Part shown: positions 9,026 to 17,060 of the stretch, one piece after another | How the letters are laid out: each line of letters begins with the position of its first letter | Position numbering within the stretch: the stretch's first letter is position 1 | Assembly: GCA_050295355.1 (NCBI GenBank) | Contig: JBNKPL010000045.1 | Coordinates: forward strand, 1 to 17,913 | Length of the DNA stretch: 17,913 nt | Source of the DNA: CBFDBF01 sp050295355 | GTDB taxonomy: Bacteria > Pseudomonadota > Gammaproteobacteria > Chromatiales > Chromatiaceae | Reading direction: 5' to 3' | The notes under the pieces: generated by a model | The model's database searches: none | What the model was told of the DNA's origin: nothing | The model's input: only the letters and a program-made list of their open reading frames with translations | Program-made: the position numbers and the translations under genes

Positions 9026-9619
9026 TCACGCCTGCTCATCAATCTTCACCGCCGGCGCCTGGGAAACCATCACCATGGCGGGACGGACGAGGCGGCCGTT
9101 CAGGGTGTAGCCCTTCTGCACCACGGCGACCACCGTATTGGGCGGCACATCGTCGCGTGGCTGCATGGACATGGCCTGGTGCCGTTCCGGGTTGAAGGGT
9201 TCGCCCTCCGGGTTGATCTGCTCCACGTTGAAACGCTCCATCACATCGGAGAACAGCTTCAGGGTCAGTTCCGTACCCTCGCGCAGCTTCTCCACGTCCG
9301 CGCCCTCCTCCTTGGCGGCGTTGAGTCCAAGCTCCATGCTGTCACGCACCGCCAACAGATCGGTCACGAACCGCTCCAGGGCGAATTTATGGGCGTTCTC
9401 CAGCTCCCGCTCGTGCCGCTTGCGCAGATTCTCCATCTCCGCCTTGGCGCGAACCAGGAGGTCCCAGTTCTCGTCCGCCTTGGCGCGGGCGTCTTCCAGT
9501 TGCAGGGTCAGATCATCGGCCGGCGCGGAACCGCCGTTTTCAGGCGTCTCCGCATCTGGTTGGGTTTTCACCTCTTGTTCGGCGGCCTGCTTCTCAGCGG
9601 CATCCTCTTTTTTTCCCAT
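9026..9619 (-). CDS. grpE: Nucleotide exchange factor GrpE
   Basis: GrpE releases ADP from DnaK to reset the Hsp70 cycle. The 197-residue product has an acidic, disordered N-terminus (about 1-35). A long helical coiled-coil follows (about 37-100), containing KAEMENLRKRHERELENA. The C-terminal beta domain carries the family segment HQAMSMQP and ends with VQKGYTLNGRLVRPAMVMVS. A GAGGT site precedes the ATG at a good distance. It sits between hrcA and dnaK, the standard order. Confidence 0.97.
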   Translation of the reverse strand: MGKKEDAAEKQAAEQEVKTQPDAETPENGGSAPADDLTLQLEDARAKADENWDLLVRAKAEMENLRKRHERELENAHKFALERFVTDLLAVRDSMELGLNAAKEEGADVEKLREGTELTLKLFSDVMERFNVEQINPEGEPFNPERHQAMSMQPRDDVPPNTVVAVVQKGYTLNGRLVRPAMVMVSQAPAVKIDEQA

Positions 9620-9633
9620 TCTTTTACCTCAAG

Positions 9634-9706
9634 ATAGTGCGAGGTACGGAGTGCGGAGCGCGGGATCGTTTCTTCAACGAACCCTGCACCCCGCACTCCG
9701 CACTAT
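9634..9706. repeat. Imperfect inverted repeat between hrcA and grpE
   Basis: atagtgcg (9634-9641) pairs with cgcactat (9699-9706), and ggagtgcgg (9648-9656) pairs with ccgcactcc (9691-9699). Six bases bulge on the left arm and the arms share one base on the right. It fills most of the 116-base gap between hrcA and grpE. It looks like a dispersed extragenic palindrome and could form a hairpin in the operon mRNA. It is not a CIRCE site. Confidence 0.5.
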
Positions 9707-9735
9707 GTCAGATCAATCACCCATGTGGGGCGCGG

Positions 9736-10788
9736 TTATGACTGTTTCAAGGCCGCGCCCAAAATATTTGCCGTCACATCCACCAGCGGGATGAGCCGGT
9801 CGTAGGCCATGCGTTTCGGCCCGATGACGCCAAGCACCCCCACCACTTCGTTGTCCACCTTGTAGGGCGAGGTGATGACACTGCAGTTATCCAGCGGCTG
9901 GTAGCCCGACTCCTCCCCGATGAAGATCTGCACCCCCTCGCCCCGCAGGCAACCGTCCAGCAGATGCAGCAGTTGATGCTTCTCGGTGAAGGTGTCGAAC
10001 AGCTGTTTCAGCCGCTCCATGTTCGCCAGTTCCTGAAAATTCATCAGATTGGTCTGGCCCGCGATGACGCAGTCGTCGCCGCTCTCCATGGGCGCCAGCA
10101 CCTGACCCGCCATCTCCACCGCACGCGCCATGATGCGGTCCATATCCGCCTTGGCGTGCTGCATCTCCTTCAGCACCGCCTCGCGCACCTGAGACAGGGA
10201 GCGGCCGGCGAAGGCATGGTTGATATAGTTGGCCGCCTGTTCCAGTTCGGCGGTGGAGTAGCCGCGGCCGGCGCTAACCACCCGGTTCAGCACCTCCCCC
10301 TGATCCGTCACCAGGATCGCCAGCACCCGGTTGCCTGAGAGCCGCAAAAACTCGATCTGCCGCAGGGAGACCTGCTGGCGGCGGGGGATCATCACCACCC
10401 CGGCCATCCTGGTCACCACCGACAGCATCTGCGAGGCCGACTCCAGCAGCTTGGACGAACCGTGGGTGCGGTCCAACTGGTTCCGCAGTTGTTCGATTTC
10501 GTTCTCCCGGAGCGGTTTTACGCTCAACAGGGAGTCGACAAAAAAGCGGTACCCCTCCACCGTGGGCACCCGCCCCGCCGAGGTGTGGGGGGCGGTGATC
10601 AATCCCAGATCCTCAAGATCGGACATCACATTGCGCACCGTGGCCGGGCTGAGGTCGATACCGGAATCCCGCGCCAGGGTACGGGAGCCAACCGGCTCAC
10701 CGTCTTTTATATAGCGCTCCACCAGCACTTTGAGAAAGTGCTGGGCGCGCTCGTCGATATCCTTTTGGTCGATGGTTTGTTGCGACAT
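9736..10788 (-). CDS. hrcA: Heat-inducible transcription repressor HrcA
   Basis: HrcA is the repressor that binds CIRCE operators and depends on GroEL for activity. The product has an N-terminal winged-helix DNA-binding domain with LSPATVRNVMSDLEDLGLI and HTSAGRVPTVEGYRFFVD. A GAF-like core and a C-terminal region with VGVLGVIGPKRMAYDRLIPLVD follow. I place the start at 10788 (MSQQTIDQ; 350 residues), behind GGAG, because the upstream in-frame ATG at 10830 has no ribosome site and would add an atypical 14-residue leader. It heads the chaperone cluster and is divergent from nadK. Confidence 0.96.
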   Translation of the reverse strand: MSQQTIDQKDIDERAQHFLKVLVERYIKDGEPVGSRTLARDSGIDLSPATVRNVMSDLEDLGLITAPHTSAGRVPTVEGYRFFVDSLLSVKPLRENEIEQLRNQLDRTHGSSKLLESASQMLSVVTRMAGVVMIPRRQQVSLRQIEFLRLSGNRVLAILVTDQGEVLNRVVSAGRGYSTAELEQAANYINHAFAGRSLSQVREAVLKEMQHAKADMDRIMARAVEMAGQVLAPMESGDDCVIAGQTNLMNFQELANMERLKQLFDTFTEKHQLLHLLDGCLRGEGVQIFIGEESGYQPLDNCSVITSPYKVDNEVVGVLGVIGPKRMAYDRLIPLVDVTANILGAALKQS

Positions 10789-10814
10789 GGGGCTCCAGAA
10801 CCAGATCTTGGCTG

Positions 10815-10841
10815 TTAGCAGTCCGCCCATGCGGCTGCCAA
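10815..10841. promoter_or_regulatory. CIRCE-like HrcA operator at the hrcA start of transcription
   Basis: ttagcagtc (10815-10823), 9 bases, then ggctgccaa (10833-10841). CIRCE is TTAGCACTC-N9-GAGTGCTAA. The 9-9-9 spacing is exact and 14 of 18 arm bases match, 8 of 9 in one arm. It covers about +4 to +30 relative to the predicted start of transcription, a typical repressor position. Confidence 0.6.
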
Positions 10842-10850
10842 ACGGGCAAA

Positions 10851-10879
10851 ATTATCGGGAGGGTCCGCTGGGGTGTCAA
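10851..10879 (-). promoter_or_regulatory. Promoter of hrcA (sigma-70 type)
   Basis: On the minus strand TTGACA (10879-10874) and GATAAT (10856-10851) are separated by exactly 17 bases: a perfect -35 and a five-of-six -10. The overlapping CCTTGAC and CCCGAT also resemble a weak sigma-32 promoter, so dual recognition is possible. Confidence 0.75.
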
Positions 10880-10937
10880 GGACGTCATCAGCCCCGGAAA
10901 CCAAAACCCCGCGGCGCCTGCGCCGGCGTCCAAAGAG

Positions 10938-10966
10938 TTGTTGGCGCGCCCCTGCTGCCATGCTAA
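10938..10966 (+). promoter_or_regulatory. Possible weak promoter of nadK
   Basis: TTGTTG (10938-10943), 17 bases, TGCTAA (10961-10966), about 49 bases before the nadK ATG. The boxes are only moderate matches and no better candidate was seen in the divergent gap. Confidence 0.3.
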
Positions 10967-11014
10967 GTTTCGTCCAATCAACCAGGAGAGCGGAACGCGC
11001 ACGGTTAACCACTC

Positions 11015-11881
11015 ATGAGCCAGACATTCCAATCCATCGGGCTGATCGGAAAGCACGGGGACAGCAGCATCCGGGACACCCTGCTCACCCTGAGCGAGTT
11101 TCTGATCGGCCACGGCCGCTCCGTTCTGCTCGAGGACGAAACCGCCCTGCGGGTCAGCGACCACGGCCTGCCCATCGCCAAGCTGGAGGAGATCGGCACC
11201 CAGTGCGATCTGGCCATCGTGGTGGGCGGCGACGGCACCCTGCTGCACACCGCGCGCAGCCTGGCCGATTACGACGTGGCGCTGCTCGGCATCAACCTGG
11301 GCCGGCTCGGTTTTCTGGCCGATGTCACCCCGGCGGAGATGCTCGACACCATCGAACAGATCCTGGCCGGGGAGTACGACGAGGAGCACCGCTCCCTGTT
11401 CCAGGCGGAGATCGGCGGCCAGACCCACAAGGCGTTCAACGACGTGGTGATCCATAAGTGGAACATGGCCCGCATGATTGAGTTCGAGACCTACGTCAAC
11501 GGCCATTTCGTGAACACCCAGCGGGCGGACGGCCTGATCGTCGCCACCCCCACCGGCTCCACCGCCTACGCCCTGTCCGGCGGCGGACCCATCGTCCAGC
11601 CCTCGCTGAACGCCACCATTCTGGTGCCGGTCTGTCCCCACACACTCAGCAACCGTCCCATCGTGGTGGACGGGGATAGCGAGATCGAGATCGTGGTCAG
11701 CGACCGCACTGAAGCGGATCATGTGCGCATCACCTGCGACGGCCTGAGCAGCCTCCCACCCCGGGACGGCCGCATCCATATCCGCAAGCATGACAACCTG
11801 ATCCGCCTGATCCATCCCAAGAACCACGACCATTTCGACCTGCTGCGGGCCAAACTGGGCTGGAGTGAATACCGGGTCTAG
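11015..11881 (+). CDS. nadK: NAD kinase
   Basis: NadK phosphorylates NAD to NADP with ATP. The 288-residue product has the catalytic GGDGT motif (71-75) and the GINLGRLGFLADV loop. The NAD-contact segment FNDVVIH is near 141-147, where many homologues have NE rather than ND. The conserved TPTGSTAYALSGGGPIV follows near 176-192, then HTLSNRPIVV. Length is normal for the family. The ribosome site before the ATG is poor. It is divergent from hrcA and followed after 15 bases by recN, a common gammaproteobacterial pairing. Confidence 0.97.
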   Translation: MSQTFQSIGLIGKHGDSSIRDTLLTLSEFLIGHGRSVLLEDETALRVSDHGLPIAKLEEIGTQCDLAIVVGGDGTLLHTARSLADYDVALLGINLGRLGFLADVTPAEMLDTIEQILAGEYDEEHRSLFQAEIGGQTHKAFNDVVIHKWNMARMIEFETYVNGHFVNTQRADGLIVATPTGSTAYALSGGGPIVQPSLNATILVPVCPHTLSNRPIVVDGDSEIEIVVSDRTEADHVRITCDGLSSLPPRDGRIHIRKHDNLIRLIHPKNHDHFDLLRAKLGWSEYRV

Positions 11882-11896
11882 TCCCACTTTTCGAAT

Positions 11897-13572
11897 ATGC
11901 TGTCTCGCATTCACATCAAGGATCTGGCCATCGTCTCCTCCCTGGAGGTGGAGTTCGCCCCCGGCCTCACCGCCCTCACTGGCGAGACCGGGGCCGGCAA
12001 GTCCATCCTGGTGGACGCCCTGGGGCTGGCCCTGGGGGACCGGGCGGATACGGGCATGATCCGTAACGGCTGCGACCGGGCCGAGATCACCGCCGTTTTC
12101 ACCCTCAGCGGTTCCGGCGAAATCGCGGCCTGGCTGCAGGAGCACGACCTGGAGGCCGGCGAGGAGTGCATCCTGCGGCGGGTATTGGTCCCTTCCGGCG
12201 GCTCCTCCCGCGCCTACATCAACGGCAGCCCGGTGCCGGTCAAGCTGCTACAGGCCTTCGGCGACCTGCTGGTGGACATCCACGGCCAGCACGCCCACCA
12301 CTCCCTGCTGCGCCGCGCCTTTCAACTGGATCTGCTGGATGAGTACGCGGGACACGGCACGCTGCGCCGGGAGACGGAAGAGCAGTTCCGGCAGTGGCGG
12401 GAGGCGGGTGACAAACTCCAGCGGCTGCGGCGCGACTCCAGCGACCGTAGCGAACAGCTGGAACTGCTGCGCTATCAGGTCAAGGAGCTGGCTGAACTGC
12501 GGCTGGAGGCGGGCGAGATAGCGGCGCTGACAGAGGAGCAGCGGCGGCTCAGCAATGCGGGACAGCTGATGGAGAGCTGCGGCGCCCTGCTGGAGCTGCT
12601 GTATGAAAACGATGACGCCCTGCACGGCCAGCTTACCAGGGAACGGCGCAGATGGAGGAACTGAGCGCCACCGACCCCGCCCTCTCCGAACCTCGGGAGC
12701 TAATGGAAAACGCCGCCATCCAGATCCAGGAAGCGGCCCACACCCTGCGCCACTACCTGGAGCGGCTGGAGCTTGATCCCGTCCGCCTGGAGAGCGTGGA
12801 CCAGCGGCTGGCCGACATCCACGAACTGAGCCGCAAACACCGCTGTAAGGATGAAGAGCTGCCCGCCCTGCTCTCCCGTCTGCGGGACGACCTTGAAACC
12901 CTGGAACACGCGGACATCCATCTGGCCGATCTGGAAAAAGAGGTGGCGGAACTGCGTGAGAACTACCTGACCCTGGCGAGGAAACTGGGCGATCAGCGCC
13001 AGGCGGCCGCGCAGCGGCTGCAAGCCGAGGTCTCGGAAGGAATGCAGTCCCTCGGCATGCCGGGCGGGTCCTTCGAAATCGGCCTCGACACCCTGGACGA
13101 AGCGAACGCCACGGCGAGCGGCCTCAACCGGGTGGAGTTTCTGGTCAGCGCCAATCCGGGGCAGCCGGTCAAACCCCTGGTCAAGGTGGCCTCCGGCGGC
13201 GAACTCTCCCGTATCAGCCTGGCCATTCAGGTGGCCACCGCCCGCTGTTCCGGGGTACCCGTGCTGATCTTCGACGAAGTGGACGTGGGCATCGGCGGCG
13301 GCACCGCGGAGATCGTGGGCAAACTCCTGCGCCGCCTCGGCCAGTATCGGCAGGTGCTCTGTGTCACTCATCTGGCGCAGGTGGCGGCTCAGGGCGATAA
13401 CCACCTGCAGGTGGCCAAATCGGATAACGGCGGCGAGGTATGGACGGAGGTCAACGTCCTGCGGCCGGAACAGCGCATCGACGAAGTGGCGCGCATGCTG
13501 GGGGGGCTGGAGATCACCGATCAGACCCGGGCCCACGCCCGGGAGATGGTAGCCAATTCAGGGGCTGGCTAA
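11897..13572 (+). pseudogene. recN: DNA repair ATPase RecN, interrupted by a frameshift
   Basis: RecN is an SMC-like ATPase of double-strand break repair. The first frame (11897-12664, 255 residues) holds the Walker A motif GETGAGKS (29-36) and the first half of the coiled coil. The second frame (12652-13572, 306 residues) continues the coiled coil and holds the signature ASGGELSRISLA and Walker B VLIFDEVDVGIGG. Neither half is complete; together they make about 561 residues, the usual RecN length. The second frame is shifted by +2 relative to the first, so one added base (or two removed) near 12640-12652 restores RecN. This may be a sequencing error, a true lesion, or two separately translated halves, since an ATG at 12652 follows AGGGA. 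Motifs on both sides look intact, so the lesion is recent or artificial. Confidence 0.9.
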
Positions 13573-13581
13573 GGAGCCGGA

Positions 13582-13998
13582 TTAATCCTTGCACTCCGGC
13601 CGGTCGCAACGGCCGTAGATCACCAGGGTGTGGTCCTCCATGGTAAAGCCGTGTTGGGCGGCGATCTCACCCTGCCGTTTCTCAATGGTGTCGTCCATGA
13701 ACTCCACTACCCGGCCGCACTTCACGCAGATCAGGTGATCGTGGTGTTCACCCTGGTTCAGCTCGAAAACCGAGGAGCCACCCTCGAAGTTGTGGCGCTT
13801 CACCAGCTCCGCCGTTTCGAACTGGGTCAGCACCCGATACACCGTAGCCAGGGCGATATCCTCGCCCTGCTGCAACAGCCGCTTGTATACATCCTCGGCG
13901 CTGACGTGCTGATCCTGGCACTGCTCCAGTATCTCCAGGATCTTCAACCGGGGCAGTGTAACCTTCAGTCCCGCCTTGCGTATTTGTTGGTCTTCCAA
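13582..13998 (-). CDS. fur: Ferric uptake regulator
   Basis: Fur is the Fe(II)-dependent repressor of iron-uptake genes. From a TTG start at 13998 the product is 138 residues, beginning LEDQQIRKAGLKVTLPRLKI (initiator read as Met), as Fur homologues do. The winged-helix recognition segment ATVYRVLTQFETAELV follows. Metal-site residues are HHDH (85-88), CVKC (91-94) and Cys131/Cys136. A GGGGGTGG site precedes the TTG. An ATG at 14046 would add 16 unusual Gly-rich residues and has a poorer site, so TTG is preferred. It converges on recN with a 9-base gap and is divergent from bamE, the conserved arrangement. Confidence 0.94.
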   Translation of the reverse strand: MEDQQIRKAGLKVTLPRLKILEILEQCQDQHVSAEDVYKRLLQQGEDIALATVYRVLTQFETAELVKRHNFEGGSSVFELNQGEHHDHLICVKCGRVVEFMDDTIEKRQGEIAAQHGFTMEDHTLVIYGRCDRPECKD

Positions 13999-14085
13999 GC
14001 CGCCACCCCCGGATATCGTGTGTTCCCAATGGTTATCGGGTATCATTCGCCCGAACTTTTTTCATCGGACACAGTCGTAGCAAGA

Positions 14086-14661
14086 ATGCGAAAGCTTCTC
14101 ATTTCTTCACTGATTATTGCAAGTTTGCTGGCCAGCGGCTGCGTGCCCTACTACCGGCCTGACATCCAGCAGGGAAACGTGGTTACCCAGGATATGGTCG
14201 ACCGGCTGCGGCCGGGAATGAGCAAGCATCAGGTTCAGTACATCCTGGGCACCCCGCTGCTCATTGATGTGTTCCACCAGGAGCGGTGGGACTACTACTA
14301 CAGCTTTGAAGGGAAGATGACCGCCTACGAACAGAAACGGCTGTCCATCTTTTTCGAGAACGGCCGACTGGCGCGCATTGCCGGCGACTACCGCCCCAAA
14401 CCCAAAGCCGACCCCCTGGCCGACGGTCAGCGCGAACTCCTCTCCGTCCCCGACTACGACGAACGGACCAAGGGGGTCATCCGCAAGACCTGGGACAAAT
14501 GGCGGGACGATGAGGAAGAGCAGCCGAAGGCAGAGGAAGATCGGGAAGAGATCGTCTCCGTTCCGGACCAGGAGCCATCCGCGGAAGAGGAGAAAGGATT
14601 CTTCGGCCGCATGTGGGACAAGGTCGGCCTCGGATCTGACGAAGAGGAAAACGGCCAATAG
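14086..14661 (+). CDS. bamE: Outer membrane protein assembly factor BamE (SmpA/OmlA)
   Basis: BamE is a lipoprotein of the BAM complex that inserts beta-barrel proteins into the outer membrane. The 191-residue product has a lipoprotein signal ending LASGC, with lipidated Cys19. The SmpA/OmlA domain follows (about 23-100) with MVDRLRPGMSKHQVQYILGTP and DYYYSFEG. It is longer than the E. coli protein (113 residues) because of a charged tail at 101-191. That tail contains two copies of a pattern: SVPD, then KG followed by two hydrophobics and WDK, then an acidic run (118-145 and 156-188). The frame is open far upstream, but the lipobox fixes the start at 14086. Confidence 0.95.
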   Translation: MRKLLISSLIIASLLASGCVPYYRPDIQQGNVVTQDMVDRLRPGMSKHQVQYILGTPLLIDVFHQERWDYYYSFEGKMTAYEQKRLSIFFENGRLARIAGDYRPKPKADPLADGQRELLSVPDYDERTKGVIRKTWDKWRDDEEEQPKAEEDREEIVSVPDQEPSAEEEKGFFGRMWDKVGLGSDEEENGQ

Positions 14662-14669
14662 ATCCAAAT

Positions 14670-14698
14670 GCGAAAGGGCGGCATGGCCGCCCTTTCGC
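14670..14698. terminator. Hairpin terminator after bamE, shared with rnfH
   Basis: A perfect 13-bp stem (gcgaaagggcggc at 14670-14682, gccgccctttcgc at 14686-14698) with a 3-base loop lies between the converging stops of bamE and rnfH. The stem is very strong, though neither strand has a long T-run after it. Confidence 0.75.
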
Positions 14699-14734
14699 TA
14701 TGTATCTAAGGCCATTTTCAGGCCCCGCTACACA

Positions 14735-15022
14735 CTATGACTCTGCCGCCGCCTTCTTCTTGCGCGCGGCCTTGGGATCGGCGATCAGTTCACGGTAGAT
14801 CTCCACCCGGTCTCCCGATTGCAACGCCTCATCCAGCTTCACCGCCCTGCCGAAGACCCCGGTCTTGGCCGTCGCCGGATCGATCTCGGGAAACTGCTCC
14901 ACGATATTCGAACGTTCAATGGCCTGCTGTACGGTCATGCCCGCTTCGCCCCGCACCTTCAGGATCACCTGCTTTTCCGGCTTGGCGTAGGCCACTTCCA
15001 CTTCAATACTTTCAGCTGTCAC
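14735..15022 (-). CDS. rnfH: RnfH/UPF0125 family ubiquitin-like protein
   Basis: A small beta-grasp protein of the RnfH (YfjF) family; its role is not firmly established. From GTG at 15022 it is 95 residues, starting TAESIEVEVAYAKPEKQ after the initiator. It includes GVFGRAVKLDEALQSGDRVE, the typical beta-grasp end, and closes with a Lys/Ala tail. GTG is preferred because GAGG stands 6 bases before it; an in-frame ATG at 15034 has a poorly spaced site. The start overlaps the end of ratA by 11 bases, implying coupled translation. The ratA-rnfH pair beside smpB is standard. Confidence 0.9.
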   Translation of the reverse strand: MTAESIEVEVAYAKPEKQVILKVRGEAGMTVQQAIERSNIVEQFPEIDPATAKTGVFGRAVKLDEALQSGDRVEIYRELIADPKAARKKKAAAES

Positions 15023-15449
15023 GATATACCTCATCCGCTCGTTTACAGAACGCATCCACCAGGGTGTCCGCGATCTGGTTGAATACCGCTCCAAAAGCGG
15101 TGTTGATCAGTTTACCAGAGAACTCGAAATCCAGTTCCAGTTCCACCTTGCAGGCGTCCTCCCGCAGGGGAGTAAATACCCAGCCTCCGCGCAGTTTACG
15201 GAACGGCCCCTCATTGAGTTCGATATCCATCCGCTCACCCGGCAGCAGCCGGTTGCAGGTGGAAAACCGTTGCGAGATCCCAAGCCGCGCCACCTCCAGC
15301 TCACCGCACAGCCTGTCCTCGCTGCGGGAAATCAGCCTTGTGGAGCGGCACCAGGGGAGGAACTGGGGATAGGACTCAAAATCGGCGACCAGATCATACA
15401 TCTGCACCGCCGAATGTCGAACCAGCGCGCTTTTATTTACTACCGGCAA
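15012..15449 (-). CDS. ratA: Ribosome association toxin RatA / coenzyme Q-binding START-domain protein
   Basis: A 145-residue START/polyketide-cyclase-fold protein (YfjG, Coq10 family). E. coli RatA was reported to bind 50S subunits and block 70S formation; relatives bind ubiquinone. The start is TTG at 15449, behind a strong GAGGTGA site. The early segment VRHSAVQMYDLVADFESYPQFLPWC is typical in position and content (quoted in part: YDLVADFESYPQFLPWC). The domain runs to the C-terminal helix NQIADTLVDAFCKRADEVY. The ribosome site overlaps the stop region of the upstream transporter gene, so the two are probably co-transcribed. Confidence 0.92.
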   Translation of the reverse strand: MPVVNKSALVRHSAVQMYDLVADFESYPQFLPWCRSTRLISRSEDRLCGELEVARLGISQRFSTCNRLLPGERMDIELNEGPFRKLRGGWVFTPLREDACKVELELDFEFSGKLINTAFGAVFNQIADTLVDAFCKRADEVYRDS

Positions 15450-15459
15450 TCAGATCACC

Positions 15460-16875
15460 TCAACTGCTTATGAACAAGGGTCCTATGCGCACCCAAATCC
15501 AGTCGATTACCCCGATCAATTTCAGGAAAACAAGCCCTACCGCCACTGGCGTGGCATATCGGATAACACCGCGCCACAAACGATAGCTGACTCCTTCCCC
15601 CAAACCAAGTTCTTCCACCGTGGATTGCCGCGCCATATACCAGCCGGCGAAAATCGCCATGGCGAGGCCGCCCAGGGGCAACATGAAATTGGCGGTCAGG
15701 ATATCAAAGATATCGAACAACCCGCTGGTCTTGGTTTCACCCGCGAAATCAAACTTGAAGGCCCAGGCGCTGAACGACATCACCGTAATGACGCCTAGCA
15801 GCCAGGCGCCAATGCCCACCGCCGTCGCCGCCTTTACCCGCTGCCACTCCCGGTTCTCCACCAGCCAGGCCACCGCCGGCTCGATCAGTGAAATGGCGGA
15901 GGTCCAGGCGGCGAACACCAGTAATACGAAGAAAAGAGTCCCAAACAGGGTGCCGCCGGGCATATTACCAAACGCGATGGGCAGGGTCTGGAACACCAGA
16001 CCGGGACCCGCCCCTGCTTCCAGGCCGTTGGCAAATACAATGGGGAATATGGCCATACCCGCCAACAGGGCCACCACCGTATCCATCATAGCGATGGCGA
16101 TGGTGGTTTTGGCAATGGAAGCCTCCTTGGGCAGATAGGAGCCGTACATCATGATCGCCCCCATACCCAGACTGAGGGTAAAGAAGGCATGCCCCATGGC
16201 CGTGAGCACCCCGCCCACACTCAGTTTGCTGAAATCGGGATCAAACAGAAAATGCAATCCCTGGGCGAAATACCCAGTATTCATGGCGTAGAAGACCAGC
16301 AGCAGCAACAGAACAAAAAGCATCGGCATCAGAATCTTGACCGCCTGCTCCAGCCCCGAGCGCACCCCCCGGGAGACCACCACCGTGGTCATGACCATGA
16401 AGATGGTATGCCAGGCCAGCAACCGCTCCGGATCGGAGACCAGGGCGCCGAAAATACTCGCCGCCCCCTCGCCGGTCACATGAACAAAGGTCCCGCCGGC
16501 CACCCGGAAAACATAGGCCAGGGCCCAGCCCGCGATCACGCTGTAGTAGGAGATGATGATGAAGCCGGCCAACATGCCGCTCCAGCCGATCATCTGCCAG
16601 AAGCCGTGCCTACTCTCCTCATGGGCCAACAGCCGCATGGTATTGATCGGGCTCTGCCGCCCCCGGCGGCCAATCAACACCTCGGACATCATGATAGGGA
16701 TACCCACGATGGCGATACAGGCCAGGTAGACCAGCACGAAGGCGCCGCCGCCATTCTCGCCCGTGATATAGGGAAATTTCCAGATATTACCAAGCCCAAT
16801 GGCGGAACCGGCGGCCGCCAGAACAAACATCAGGCGGGAGGACCACTGGCCGTGGACGGAAGTATGTTCTGTCAT
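15460..16875 (-). CDS. Sodium-dependent transporter, neurotransmitter:sodium symporter (SNF) family
   Basis: A LeuT-fold secondary transporter, probably importing an amino acid or related small molecule with Na+; the substrate is unknown. From the ATG at 16875 (MTEHTS; GGGGAG site) it is 471 residues with about 11-12 hydrophobic helices. The first helix has GSAIGLGNIWKFPYITGENG, the Na+/substrate site signature of the family. Helix 3 carries ISYYSVIAGWAL. An in-frame start 20 codons upstream is possible but adds a charged, atypical leader. It is followed after 10 bases by ratA. It separates ratA from smpB, which are adjacent and divergent in many relatives. Confidence 0.93.
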   Translation of the reverse strand: MTEHTSVHGQWSSRLMFVLAAAGSAIGLGNIWKFPYITGENGGGAFVLVYLACIAIVGIPIMMSEVLIGRRGRQSPINTMRLLAHEESRHGFWQMIGWSGMLAGFIIISYYSVIAGWALAYVFRVAGGTFVHVTGEGAASIFGALVSDPERLLAWHTIFMVMTTVVVSRGVRSGLEQAVKILMPMLFVLLLLLVFYAMNTGYFAQGLHFLFDPDFSKLSVGGVLTAMGHAFFTLSLGMGAIMMYGSYLPKEASIAKTTIAIAMMDTVVALLAGMAIFPIVFANGLEAGAGPGLVFQTLPIAFGNMPGGTLFGTLFFVLLVFAAWTSAISLIEPAVAWLVENREWQRVKAATAVGIGAWLLGVITVMSFSAWAFKFDFAGETKTSGLFDIFDILTANFMLPLGGLAMAIFAGWYMARQSTVEELGLGEGVSYRLWRGVIRYATPVAVGLVFLKLIGVIDWIWVRIGPLFISS

Positions 16876-16977
16876 ATCTCGCTCCCCATCATTGTTATCC
16901 GCGATCCCTCCCCCAATCCGGGACGCGGCGGCCACATCGATCCCATCCGGGCGGCGGCCAAGTTCATTAACCCGTTT

Positions 16978-17006
16978 ATTCTCAATGAAATTCGATCACA
17001 GGACAA
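16978..17006 (-). promoter_or_regulatory. Possible promoter of the transporter-ratA-rnfH operon
   Basis: On the minus strand TTGTCC (17006-17001) and GAGAAT (16983-16978) are 17 bases apart. Both are moderate matches to sigma-70 boxes. The predicted leader to 16875 is about 95 bases. Confidence 0.3.
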
Positions 17007-17019
17007 GAAACCCCATAAT
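16991..17019 (+). promoter_or_regulatory. Possible promoter of smpB
   Basis: TTCGAT (16991-16996), 17 bases, CATAAT (17014-17019). The -10 box is five of six; the -35 box is weak. Initiation near 17026 leaves a leader of about 35 bases before the smpB ATG. It overlaps the opposing candidate for the transporter operon. Confidence 0.4.
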
Positions 17020-17060
17020 TTGCCTTACCTTACAGGGCGCGCTCAACTACAATGCGCGCC

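Noticed and set aside
10697..12145. Long minus-strand open frame opposite nadK and recN
   Set aside because: It overlaps the hrcA promoter and the strongly supported nadK and recN genes and has no recognisable domain.
12630..12670. Programmed ribosomal frameshift in recN
   Set aside because: No slippery heptamer is aligned with the reading frame near the junction, and RecN is not known to use frameshifting.
14010..14050. Fur box in the fur-bamE gap (GATAACCATT on the minus strand)
   Set aside because: Only about half of the 19-bp consensus matches, so autoregulation cannot be claimed. No good promoter could be assigned for fur or bamE either.
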